The translations under genes and the position numbers were made by a program. This document shows positions 17,956-27,475 of a stretch of 64,000 nucleotides of DNA, in pieces; the first letter of the stretch is position 1; each line of letters starts with the position of its first letter. Below the pieces are notes generated by a model, which ran no database searches, had not been told where the DNA came from, and saw only the letters and a list, made by a program, of their open reading frames with translations. The stretch covers positions 83,588-147,587 of the forward strand of contig JACQWO010000015.1 of the NCBI GenBank assembly GCA_016209225.1. The letters are read 5' to 3'. Source of the stretch: Desulfobacterales bacterium (GTDB lineage Bacteria > Desulfobacterota > UBA8473).

Positions 17956-18267
17956 CTTTTTTATAACCTCCTCCAATTTTTCAATACTTACTCCCTTTGC
18001 CCACATTTTACATTATCCAGAATATTCCCTAAAATTCCCCTATGCCTGTCTTCAATAAGTGAGTTACAAAACACCCCTTCTTTCTTATCGAGTAATGTTT
18101 CTTGCGAATCACTTCACGGACTTGATCGAGGAGCTTGATACAACCTGCTGACTTTCATTATTTATCAGGTTCAATATCCCTTGACTAAATGCTTATGGGG
18201 TTGTATCTTAAGGTATTGATAAACGGTTCGAAATCTCGATGCTTATCACGAGGAATCAGGGGACAGA

Positions 18268-21153
18268 ATGAAACTAAACGAAAATCAGCTGAAGGCAGTT
18301 ACCCATGTGAACGGCCCACTCTTGATTATTGCCGGAGCAGGTACGGGTAAGACCAGTGTAATTGCCCATCGGATAGCCAATTTGATTCAAAACGAAGGCG
18401 TAAATCCAGCGAATATCCTAGCCCTGACCTTTTCCAATAAAGCGGCTGAGGAGATGAGAAACAGGGTTGAGGAACTTCTCGCATCAAGTCATGACGATAT
18501 ATGGATCAGCACCTTCCATTCCTTCTGTGCAGAGGTCTTAAGGGAAAATGCCCTGGAATTCGGTTTAAGTCCTTTTTTCAAACTCATCACCGAGGCAGAG
18601 CAGCTATCTATAATGGTTACAAATATCAATAGGCTGGATTTGAAGTATTATGAAATCAAAGGAACCCCTCACGGCTTTATGAAACAGATGCTGGACATTA
18701 TCTCCCGCGCCAAAGATGAGATGATAACGGCAGATGATTATACCCGGTTTGCCAAAAGATTAGCCCGTTCAGATGGAAAAAAGGAATTGAATACACTGAA
18801 GATCAGTGAAGTGGCCGGTGTTTATTCTATCTATCAAAAACTCCTCCTGGAGCACGACTTTGTGGATTTTGGCGACCTCATCCTGTATACCCTTCAGGGT
18901 TTTAAGGAAAAACCCCATCTCCTTCTTCAATATCAGCAGAGATTTAAGTATCTACTGGTGGATGAATTTCAGGATACCAATTTTGCCCAGGGTCAGTTGT
19001 TGGATATCCTGTCAGCATCCCACAGGAACATCTGTGTGGTGGGCGACGATGACCAGAGTATTTACAGATTCCGGGGGGCCTCCATAAAGAACATCCTGGA
19101 TTTTGAAACAAGGTACCCCGATGCCAGGATTGTAACCCTGGATGAGAATTACAGATCGCCCCAGGAGATACTGGATGCATCCCATGCCCTGATAGCCCAT
19201 AACCGTTCCAGACTGGATAAAAGATTAAAGGCTGCTGCTGACAAGAACCTGCACAATACCAATCCTATCACGCACCTTTCCTTTAGCAATGATAAGGAAC
19301 AGGCAGATTATCTCGTATCGGAGATCCAAAACCTTTTAGCGCAGGATAAAACCCTCGGTCTCTCTGACATAGCGGTCCTTATGAGAAGCATCAAGACCCA
19401 ATCAAAACCTGTCATTGCTGCTCTGGAAAGGGCAGGAATCCCCTATAACCTCATTGGCGGTTCAGGGTTCTTTGAAAGAAAAGAGATAAGGGATATCCTC
19501 TCCTGGATGAAGGCCACAGATAACCCCTTTGACACAGAAAACCTTATAAGGGCTATACATACCTCGCCATTCAAGATAGCCCCCATCCATGTATGCCGTA
19601 TATCAAATTGGGCAAGAAGCAATTCGGACATAAACCTCTATGATGCATTAAAGGATGTGGATTCTGTTGCAAATCTGGAGAATGGAGTAACCGAAGAAGT
19701 TCACTCCTTTCAACGCTTGCTTCAGGAATTGATAGATCAAAAAGAGGATTTGACAGCAGGGGAAATGGTCAGGCAGATAATCGATAAGATTGGGTACAGG
19801 GAGGGACTGCTACAGACAGGTACCAGGGAATATATGACCGGTTTGATCAATCTCCAAAAGCTGGAAAGAATGGCAGAGGACTACTCTTCTATTGAGGGTT
19901 ATCCTAACCTGAGGTCTTTTCTCAGATACCTGACCTATATCATGCTTTCAAGTGAAAAGCCTCCCGATCTCCCTCTATTCGATGCAGTCAACGTGATGAC
20001 CATTCACCAGGCCAAGGGTCTTGAGTTCAGGGTTGTGTTTGTGACGGATCTTGCCCAGTCCAGATTCCCCGGCAGAAGACGTTCCTTATCTATAGACCTT
20101 CCCGATGAACTTCTTAAAGAAGAGCTGCCTGACGCTTCATCCAGAGAACTCCATCTGAATGAAGAGAGACGCCTGTTTTATGTTGGAATGACCAGGGCTA
20201 AGGAGAAGCTTCGCCTCTTTCACGTAGAAAGGTATAAAGAAGATCAAAAGGAAAGCAAGCCCTCCCAGTTTCTGGGAGAGGCAATGGGAAAAAACGCTGA
20301 AACAGAGCATGTATTGAATAAGGATGATAAATTGGGGGGCAGGTTTCCGGACAAAGAGGATAAGGGTAAAAAAAAGCCCGTCCCCAAAGACCAGGAGTCT
20401 TATCTGGAGTTCCTGCCCATAACAGATGGGGGTCTGGATATTACCTTCTCTGCCCTGGATACCTACGACAAATGTCCTCTAAAGTTTAAGTATTCATTTA
20501 TTTACAAAATCCCTCGGAAATCTACCATCAATATGAGGGTTGGCAGTCTATTGCATAGGGTTTTAGAGCACTTTCATAAAAACTATACCAGAAAAGAGGC
20601 TTCTGTGGAAGATATCTTGAGATTGTTTGAAGACGCATGGAAGATGGCCCGGCTGCCTGATTCGATTCAATGGAAACAATTCAAGGAAAAGGCAACAACA
20701 GGGTTAACCGACTATTTTGATGACTTTAAGCTGGACAACAATAAACCAGAGTATTTTGAAAGGCCATTTACCTTGAAGGTGGGAAAACACAGGGTTAAAG
20801 GCCGGGTGGACAGGATAGATATTACAGAAACAGGTGATTATGAATTGATAGACTATAAAACCGGCAGGACATGGACACAAAGGGAGGTGGACAGAGACCT
20901 CCAGCTTTCTGTTTACAGTCTTGGGGCAATCGAGGCATGGAACATTAAACCGGAAAAGGCAAGTTACTGCTTTTTGATTGAGAATAAGAGGGTTTCTGTC
21001 AGCCACAGGGATGAGCAGTTAGATGAGGCCAGGGAAAAGATATTGGAGTTGGCTGATGGTATCCTGGCTGAAAATTTTGAGCCTAAACCGGATTATCAAA
21101 ACTGTAGATACTGCGATTACCAGATTCTCTGCGGAGTGGGAGAGATGGCGTAG
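18268..21153 (+). CDS. UvrD/PcrA-family helicase with C-terminal PD-(D/E)XK nuclease and likely Fe-S cluster cysteines
   Basis: Walker A GAGTGKTS, VDEFQDTN, GDDDQSIYRFRGA, VMTIHQAKGLEFRVVF; C-terminal YELIDYKTG and CRYCDYQILC. Confidence 0.93.
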   Translation: MKLNENQLKAVTHVNGPLLIIAGAGTGKTSVIAHRIANLIQNEGVNPANILALTFSNKAAEEMRNRVEELLASSHDDIWISTFHSFCAEVLRENALEFGLSPFFKLITEAEQLSIMVTNINRLDLKYYEIKGTPHGFMKQMLDIISRAKDEMITADDYTRFAKRLARSDGKKELNTLKISEVAGVYSIYQKLLLEHDFVDFGDLILYTLQGFKEKPHLLLQYQQRFKYLLVDEFQDTNFAQGQLLDILSASHRNICVVGDDDQSIYRFRGASIKNILDFETRYPDARIVTLDENYRSPQEILDASHALIAHNRSRLDKRLKAAADKNLHNTNPITHLSFSNDKEQADYLVSEIQNLLAQDKTLGLSDIAVLMRSIKTQSKPVIAALERAGIPYNLIGGSGFFERKEIRDILSWMKATDNPFDTENLIRAIHTSPFKIAPIHVCRISNWARSNSDINLYDALKDVDSVANLENGVTEEVHSFQRLLQELIDQKEDLTAGEMVRQIIDKIGYREGLLQTGTREYMTGLINLQKLERMAEDYSSIEGYPNLRSFLRYLTYIMLSSEKPPDLPLFDAVNVMTIHQAKGLEFRVVFVTDLAQSRFPGRRRSLSIDLPDELLKEELPDASSRELHLNEERRLFYVGMTRAKEKLRLFHVERYKEDQKESKPSQFLGEAMGKNAETEHVLNKDDKLGGRFPDKEDKGKKKPVPKDQESYLEFLPITDGGLDITFSALDTYDKCPLKFKYSFIYKIPRKSTINMRVGSLLHRVLEHFHKNYTRKEASVEDILRLFEDAWKMARLPDSIQWKQFKEKATTGLTDYFDDFKLDNNKPEYFERPFTLKVGKHRVKGRVDRIDITETGDYELIDYKTGRTWTQREVDRDLQLSVYSLGAIEAWNIKPEKASYCFLIENKRVSVSHRDEQLDEAREKILELADGILAENFEPKPDYQNCRYCDYQILCGVGEMA

Positions 21154-21172
21154 AAACGCAAAAGGAGGTAAG

Positions 21173-21685
21173 ATGATTGTAGAGTTTAATGGGAAGAAAC
21201 CCCAGATAGACAACAGTTCTTTTATTGCCCCAAACTCCACCTTAATTGGAGACATCGTTATTTCTGAAAACACATTGATACTCTATGGGGCTATTTGCAG
21301 GGCCGATTTTAATCGCATCTTTATAGGCCCTGGCTCATGCGTACAGGAAAACGTTGTCTTAAATCCTATGCCGGATGAAGCGATAATAATAAAGGGGGAA
21401 TCTATCATAGGATATGGTTGTATAATACATGGGGGAACAATTGAGAAAAACTCCTTTATAGGAGCAGGGTCAATAATCCTCCATGGCGTGGTTATAGGGA
21501 CTGAATCTATTGTTGCAGCAGGGTCTATGATAACTGCCGGGACCAAAGTTCCTCCTCGCTCTCTGGTTATGGGGATACCTGGTAAAGTCGTCAGAAAGCT
21601 GGAAAACTCTGACGTTGCATGGATAAAGAACGGGGTCAATGGTTATCAAAAACTGTTGCCTGAGTACAAAAAGATCAATAGATGA
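21173..21685 (+). CDS. Gamma-carbonic anhydrase family protein (left-handed beta-helix hexapeptide)
   Basis: GDIVISENTLILYGAICRADFNRIFIGPGSCVQENVVLN, IGYGCIIHGGTIEKNSFIGAGSIILHG; AAAGGAGG upstream of ATG 21173. Confidence 0.9.
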   Translation: MIVEFNGKKPQIDNSSFIAPNSTLIGDIVISENTLILYGAICRADFNRIFIGPGSCVQENVVLNPMPDEAIIIKGESIIGYGCIIHGGTIEKNSFIGAGSIILHGVVIGTESIVAAGSMITAGTKVPPRSLVMGIPGKVVRKLENSDVAWIKNGVNGYQKLLPEYKKINR

Positions 21686-21692
21686 GCATAAT

Positions 21693-21896
21693 TAGTTCAC
21701 ACTGAAAAATTTCCTTTGGAGCGAACATCAGCAGGATTTTTGGGGTGCCCATCTTGACAAAGCGGAAAATAAGCATTTTCAGGTGGTTGAACCCGAAGGG
21801 CAAGTTTCTGAAAATGCCTGAAGTGAGTCATAGATGGGTCAAAAAACCCGCTCCAGAGAGCGGAAAAGGGAATTTTTCATTTTTCAGGATGAACTA
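21693..21896. repeat. MITE-like palindromic element, family 1, longest clear copy
   Basis: Ends TAGTTCACACTGAAAAAT / ATTTTTCAGGATGAACTA; internal CCCATCTTGAC...GATGGGTCAAAAAA. Confidence 0.75.
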
Positions 21897-21915
21897 TTTA
21901 ATTAAAGGATCATAA

Positions 21916-23061
21916 ATGACAAATAAAGACTCAAATAGGTTACCCAACAAACAAAAGCCCAGCTACCCTAATTTGGTCGAAGCCATAGGCGGGTTAATCC
22001 ATTCGGCTCGTTCCCGGGCCGTTCAAACCATTAACACGGAGATGGTGAATCTTTACTGGGAGATTGGTCAGCATATTGTTGAGTATGAGCAAGGGGGCAG
22101 TGATCGAGCAAGGTATGGAGAAAAACTCCTGGAACACCTATCCGAGGATTTAACCAAGCAGTTTGGTAAGGGTTTTTCTCTCCGCAATATAAGGAATTTT
22201 CGTTTACTATATCAAGCCTTTCCAATTCGGCAGGCAGTGCCTGCCGAATCTTCCCATGATAAAAAGAGCACATCACAGGCTCTTGAATTAAAAACCATTG
22301 ATAAACGGCAATCAGTGGTTGCCGAATCCGACCCTAATATTAATTTGAAGGCATTACCTGCAAATCTATCCTGGACGCATCTCCTTCTCATACTTTGGGT
22401 CAAAGAACCTCTTGCCAGACGATTTTACATCAAACAATGCCAGTTGGAACAATGGTCAACAAGAGAACTGGAACGGCAGATTAATTCGATGCTTTTTGAA
22501 AGGATTGCTTTATCCAAAGACAAAAAAGGTGTACTCGAAATGGCAGAAAAAGGACAGCAGGTATCAAAACCGGAAGACCTGCTGAAAGATCCTTATGTAT
22601 TCGAGTTCCTAAATTTGCCTGAAGATTACAGGCTTTCCGAGACCGATCTGGAGCAGAGACTAATTGATCATCTTCAACATTTTCTCTTAGAATTAGGCAG
22701 AGGATTTTGTTTTGTCGCCAGACAGAAGCGGATTACCGTGGGGACAGACCATTTCTACATTGATCTGGTGTTCTACCACCGTATCTTAAAATGCTACGTT
22801 CTAATTGATCTTAAGATGGAGGCTTTCAAACCAGCCGATGCAGGACAGATGAACTTTTACATAAATTACATGAAGGAAAATCAGAGCGAACCGGATGATA
22901 ATCCACCCATTGGGATTCTTCTTTGCCTGGACCGCAATGAGTTATATGTAAAGTATGCTACCGCGGGAATGGACAATCTCATTCTTGCCGGGCGTTTTAA
23001 GCTGGCACTTCCGTCGGCAGAATTACTCAAAAAAGAGGTGCAGAAAGTTTTAGAGGGATAA
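21916..23061 (+). CDS. DUF1016 / YhcG-like PD-(D/E)XK nuclease family protein
   Basis: VNLYWEIGQHIVEYEQGGSDRARYGEKLLEHLSEDL; FYIDLVFYHRILKCYVLIDLKMEAFKPADAGQMNFYINYM. Confidence 0.93.
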   Translation: MTNKDSNRLPNKQKPSYPNLVEAIGGLIHSARSRAVQTINTEMVNLYWEIGQHIVEYEQGGSDRARYGEKLLEHLSEDLTKQFGKGFSLRNIRNFRLLYQAFPIRQAVPAESSHDKKSTSQALELKTIDKRQSVVAESDPNINLKALPANLSWTHLLLILWVKEPLARRFYIKQCQLEQWSTRELERQINSMLFERIALSKDKKGVLEMAEKGQQVSKPEDLLKDPYVFEFLNLPEDYRLSETDLEQRLIDHLQHFLLELGRGFCFVARQKRITVGTDHFYIDLVFYHRILKCYVLIDLKMEAFKPADAGQMNFYINYMKENQSEPDDNPPIGILLCLDRNELYVKYATAGMDNLILAGRFKLALPSAELLKKEVQKVLEG

Positions 23062-23215
23062 AAGCTCTCACACGACATAATCGACAACCGCAACAAGAGG
23101 CTGGTGGATCATATTAAGAACTTGTCCGTAAATAATATTTGTTTAATTTAATCAATGGGGGAGTGGTGGATATTAGAGTGACTTCGCAATGCCCGAGAAT
23201 GTTAAAGGAAAATAA

Positions 23216-26200
23216 ATGAACAAAACGAAAAAAAGCAAACTTGAAAAAGCCCTCAAGACTTACTTCAGGGAAATCCACACAATTTATGTGGGTGGTAATT
23301 TCCGGGAGGAAAGCTTTTATCCCTCGTTAAAGGGGCTTATTGAAGAGTGTTTTCAACTTTTCTCCATGGAAGGCGGGGCAGGGGTGCTTGTTCAACCTAA
23401 GAAGACAGAGGCAGGAATCCCTGACTTTCTTATCCGAAAAGATGGAGATATCATAGGCTATATCGAAGCCAAGACGCCAGATACCAATCTTCTGGATGTT
23501 GAGGACAGTGAACAACTCAAAAGGTATAGAGCCTCCCTTCCGAACCTTATTCTAACCAATTTTTTAGAGTTTAGATTGTATAGAGAAGGCGAGCCTATAG
23601 ATCGAGTGGAGGTGGGTCGTCAGTTTACCCTAAAGGATTTAAAGCATCCTCCTGTTCCTGAGAAGCTGGACATCTTCTCTGGACTCATGGAAAAATTCTT
23701 CTCCTTTTCCACTCCTGAAATAAAGACCTCCTCTGATCTCTCCATTGAACTTGCCAGGAGAACCCGCTTTCTTGAACACATTTTAGAGGAAGAGCTTTCA
23801 AGAAAAAACGAGGAAGTAACCAGATTTTACCATGCCTTTCAGGAAGAGCTTATAGACACTCTGACCAAAGAGCGGTTTGCCGACCTCTATGCTCAGACTA
23901 TCACCTACGGACTTTTTGCTGCCAGGATGAGGGTTCCCACAACAGATGGATTCAGGAAGGAACTCGCCTGGCAGTCCATCCCTAAGAGTTTATCCCTGCT
24001 TAGAGAAATCTTCTATTCCTTCACCGGGCCCCATTTCCCTGAATCATTACTGTGGGTGGTTGACGACATAAGTCAAGTACTGGAAAAGGCGGATATCTCC
24101 TCGATTCTTAAGGAATTTAAGACTACAAGGTGGGACGAAGATCCGGTAATACACTTTTACGAAACCTTCCTTGCCACGTATAATCCCAGGGAAAGGCAGA
24201 GGCTGGGGGTTTACTACACACCCCTCCCTGTGGTTTCCTATATCGTAGAGTCAATCCACAGGCTTCTAAAGGAGCGATTTGGAAAACCCGAGGGTTTTGC
24301 CACCAGGGATGTAACCCTTCTTGATCCGGCAGCCGGGACGTTGACCTTTGTGGTTCAGGCCATCAAACAAGTGCAAAAAGAACTGAAGGAAAGGACAAAA
24401 TCAGGGCTTATAAAATCCTATATACAGGAACACATTTTACGCCATTTCCATGCCTTTGAGATCCTGGTGGCTCCCTATACTATAGGGCATTTCAAGGTGT
24501 CAATGGTTCTGGAAGAGATGGGCTATAAGTTCAAGGATAATGAGCGATTCCAATTTTACCTGACCAATACCCTGGAGATAAAAGAGCCCAAACAGCTCAG
24601 CTTCCTCATTGACTTAGCCAAAGAGGGCCAGGAGGCAAAGAGGATAAAGGAAAAGGTGACAATCCTGGTTGTCCTGGGCAATCCACCTTATTCCGTGAGT
24701 TCGGAAAACAAGTCGGATTTTATCGAAGGTTTGATGAACGATTACAAAGAGGATGTCCGGGCTGAGCGAAATATCCAGCCTCTCTCTGATGACTATATAA
24801 AATTCATAAGGTTTGCCCACTGGAAGATAGACCAGGCGGGTAAAGGCATCCTGGGCTTCATTACCAATAATTCCTACCTTTCAGGGGTAATCCATCGTGG
24901 CATGAGAAGAAGGCTTCTTGAGACTTTTGATGAGATTTATATTTTAAACCTGCACGGCTCATCCAGGATTGGTGAAAAGACACCTGAAGGCAGTAAAGAC
25001 GAGAATGTCTTTGACATCCAGCAAGGGGTGACCATTGCCCTTTATATAAAACTCACAGAACCGCTGCTTAAAGAGAAGCGGATTTACTATGCCGATCTCT
25101 GGGGGCTGAGAAATGAAAAATATGAGTACCTTCTGGAAAATGATATTGGAACTACCGGATGGCAGGCACTCAAGCCGGTTGCACCTTACTATTTCTTTGT
25201 CCCCAAGGATTTCGCCCTGCAGGAAGAGTATGGGAGATTCTGGAAGGTGACGGAGATTTTTGGGGATTTTCAGATAGGATTAATGACAGGACAAGATGAT
25301 TTTTTTGTTGATACAAATCCTCTGGGGCTAAAAGCTAGAGTTTTAGCTGTGTTTAATAAAAGCTTAAACAATGAAAATCTTGAAACCCTATATAACCTTA
25401 AGACCCAAGCAGGCAAAAAAACTATAAGAGCGAGGAATTCAACGAATTTCAACGAAGACTTTATTCGTCCTTATTGTTATAGGCCTTTTGATATACGGTA
25501 TGTTTATGGGGAAAACAAATTCTTATGGAGGTCCGTTGAAGCATTAAGGCAGCATTTTAACTTTGAAAACGTTGCACTAGTTACCACTCGTATCTTGGCA
25601 AAACCACCATTTAGTCATGTTTTTGTAGCTCAGTATGTTGGAGATAATACCTTTATCTCAGCACAAACTAAAGAAAGAAACTACTTCTTCCCCCTTTACC
25701 TCTACCCGGATCAAACTGAAGGGCTGTTATTTGCCAAGGATGAAGTGGAACGCACCTCCAACCTCACCGATAAGTTCTTGCAAGCCATAAGAGAGTCTCT
25801 GAACACAGAGCCAACTCCAGAGGAGATTTTCTATTACATCTATGCAGTGCTTTATTCTCCCACTTATCGCAAACGCTACGAGGAATTTCTGAAGATAGAC
25901 TTTCCCCGGATTCCTATGCCTGCTGATTATGAATCTTTCAAGGCTTTGAGTAACCTCGGCAGAGAACTCATTGACCTCCATCTGCTAAAACATCATGCCC
26001 TTGATGAAACTGGGGTTGGTTTTCCACAAAGCGATTCCAATAAAGTAGAAAAGGTTTACTATGATGAAAAGACCCGGAGGGTCTACCTCAATAAAGAACA
26101 GTACTTTGAGGGCATCCCGAAGGCGGTATGGGAATACCGCATCGGCGCCTATCGGGTAATGGAGAAATACTTGAAGGATAGGAAAGGACGAAAACTATCC

Positions 26201-26311
26201 CTGGATGAGATCAACCACTATATGAAGGTAGCCAGGGCAATCAGACTTACGATTGATTTGCAAGAAAAGGTCGATGATATTTATAGAAAAGATTTTACCA
26301 TGACCCTGTAG
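23216..26311 (+). CDS. Type IIG / ISP-like restriction-modification enzyme (nuclease plus N6-adenine MTase)
   Basis: GIPDFLIRKDGDIIGYIEAKTP nuclease-like motif; LDPAAGTLTF; VVLGNPPYSVSS; ISP-like C-terminal domain; no helicase motifs noticed. Confidence 0.9.
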   Translation: MNKTKKSKLEKALKTYFREIHTIYVGGNFREESFYPSLKGLIEECFQLFSMEGGAGVLVQPKKTEAGIPDFLIRKDGDIIGYIEAKTPDTNLLDVEDSEQLKRYRASLPNLILTNFLEFRLYREGEPIDRVEVGRQFTLKDLKHPPVPEKLDIFSGLMEKFFSFSTPEIKTSSDLSIELARRTRFLEHILEEELSRKNEEVTRFYHAFQEELIDTLTKERFADLYAQTITYGLFAARMRVPTTDGFRKELAWQSIPKSLSLLREIFYSFTGPHFPESLLWVVDDISQVLEKADISSILKEFKTTRWDEDPVIHFYETFLATYNPRERQRLGVYYTPLPVVSYIVESIHRLLKERFGKPEGFATRDVTLLDPAAGTLTFVVQAIKQVQKELKERTKSGLIKSYIQEHILRHFHAFEILVAPYTIGHFKVSMVLEEMGYKFKDNERFQFYLTNTLEIKEPKQLSFLIDLAKEGQEAKRIKEKVTILVVLGNPPYSVSSENKSDFIEGLMNDYKEDVRAERNIQPLSDDYIKFIRFAHWKIDQAGKGILGFITNNSYLSGVIHRGMRRRLLETFDEIYILNLHGSSRIGEKTPEGSKDENVFDIQQGVTIALYIKLTEPLLKEKRIYYADLWGLRNEKYEYLLENDIGTTGWQALKPVAPYYFFVPKDFALQEEYGRFWKVTEIFGDFQIGLMTGQDDFFVDTNPLGLKARVLAVFNKSLNNENLETLYNLKTQAGKKTIRARNSTNFNEDFIRPYCYRPFDIRYVYGENKFLWRSVEALRQHFNFENVALVTTRILAKPPFSHVFVAQYVGDNTFISAQTKERNYFFPLYLYPDQTEGLLFAKDEVERTSNLTDKFLQAIRESLNTEPTPEEIFYYIYAVLYSPTYRKRYEEFLKIDFPRIPMPADYESFKALSNLGRELIDLHLLKHHALDETGVGFPQSDSNKVEKVYYDEKTRRVYLNKEQYFEGIPKAVWEYRIGAYRVMEKYLKDRKGRKLSLDEINHYMKVARAIRLTIDLQEKVDDIYRKDFTMTL

Positions 26312-26312
26312 G

Positions 26313-26371
26313 AGGGGCAGGGCTTGCCCCTGCCCTCAAGAAAGGGCAACCACAAGGGTTGCCCCTACAAT
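26313..26371. repeat. REP-like hairpin pair ending GCCCCTAC
   Basis: AGGGGCAGGGCTTGCCCCTGCCCT and GGGCAACCACAAGGGTTGCCCCTAC. Confidence 0.6.
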
Positions 26372-26439
26372 TTTAAGGAAGGAAAATTATCCGGTAAAGA
26401 CCTTCTGGAGAGTAGCCGAAAAAACATAAAAGGAAATCT

Positions 26440-27282
26440 ATGGATCAGGAAACAAAGCCTAAATTTAAGATAAGCATCCTGCTTTTTGTTGCAACTCTAG
26501 CTACAACAATGATTGCCGGTGCCATTCAGCAGGGGGTAAATCCCATAGAAACCCCTTTTCAAATCGTAAAAGGGTTACCTTTTGCTTTGACACTTATGCT
26601 GATTCTATTATCCCATGAACTGGGGCATTATATCATGTCCAAAAGACACCACATCAATGTTACCCTTCCCTACTTTATTCCAGCTCCATCGTTTATCGGA
26701 ACCTTCGGGGCATTTATAAAGATGAAATCACCCTTACTGGACAGAAAGACCCTATTGGATGTAGGCGCCAGTGGCCCACTGGTTGGGACTATCGTCTCAA
26801 TCCCCTTTCTCATCATAGGCTTGAAGCTGTCTGAAGTGAGGGTAGCAATAGAGCCTGCTGGTACAGCCCTGGGTTCTTCGATCCTTTTCTCCCTTATTGC
26901 CAAACTCACGCTGGGTTCTCTCCCGGAAACTAACGATATTATCCTGCATCCCATAGGGTTTGCCGGATGGATAGGGTTATTGATTACTTCACTGAACCTT
27001 CTACCAGTAGGACAGCTTGATGGAGGACACGTAGCATACGCAGTTCTGGGAGAAAAACACGAAAGGCTTTCTATAATAACCGTCTTCTTCCTCTTTGCCC
27101 TGGGATTCTTTGGCTGGAATGGATGGTTTGTCTGGGGGTTTTTACTCCTGGTAATGGGGATAAGACACCCTCGTCCACTGGATCAATGGACACCGCTGGA
27201 TAGAAAAAGGAAAATCACTGGGTGGATAACCCTGATCACATTCATTTTAACCTTTACTCCAATGCCGTTTGCGTATATTTAG
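26440..27282 (+). CDS. Site-2 protease family M50 metalloprotease
   Basis: LLSHELGHYIMSKRHH (HExxH), LLPVGQLDGGHVAYAVLG; multi-TM. Confidence 0.9.
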   Translation: MDQETKPKFKISILLFVATLATTMIAGAIQQGVNPIETPFQIVKGLPFALTLMLILLSHELGHYIMSKRHHINVTLPYFIPAPSFIGTFGAFIKMKSPLLDRKTLLDVGASGPLVGTIVSIPFLIIGLKLSEVRVAIEPAGTALGSSILFSLIAKLTLGSLPETNDIILHPIGFAGWIGLLITSLNLLPVGQLDGGHVAYAVLGEKHERLSIITVFFLFALGFFGWNGWFVWGFLLLVMGIRHPRPLDQWTPLDRKRKITGWITLITFILTFTPMPFAYI

Positions 27283-27475
27283 ATTCTTACACAGTAACTA
27301 TTCAGCCACAGATTCACACAGATGAACGCGGATAGATTTAAATACAAAGAAATATCAGAGATTATTCTCTAAATAACCTGAGTAATTACAATAAAAGAAA
27401 AAATATCAGTGATGATCAGTGATGATCAGCGTAGATCGGTGGCTAAGTAGTTACCTTACACATTCAATCTGAAAA

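Noticed and set aside
27300-27450. Repeats ACACAGATGAACGCGGATAG and GATGATCAGTGATGATCAG as a new element
   Set aside because: Resemble widespread low-information dispersed repeats in many bacteria; no clear boundaries.
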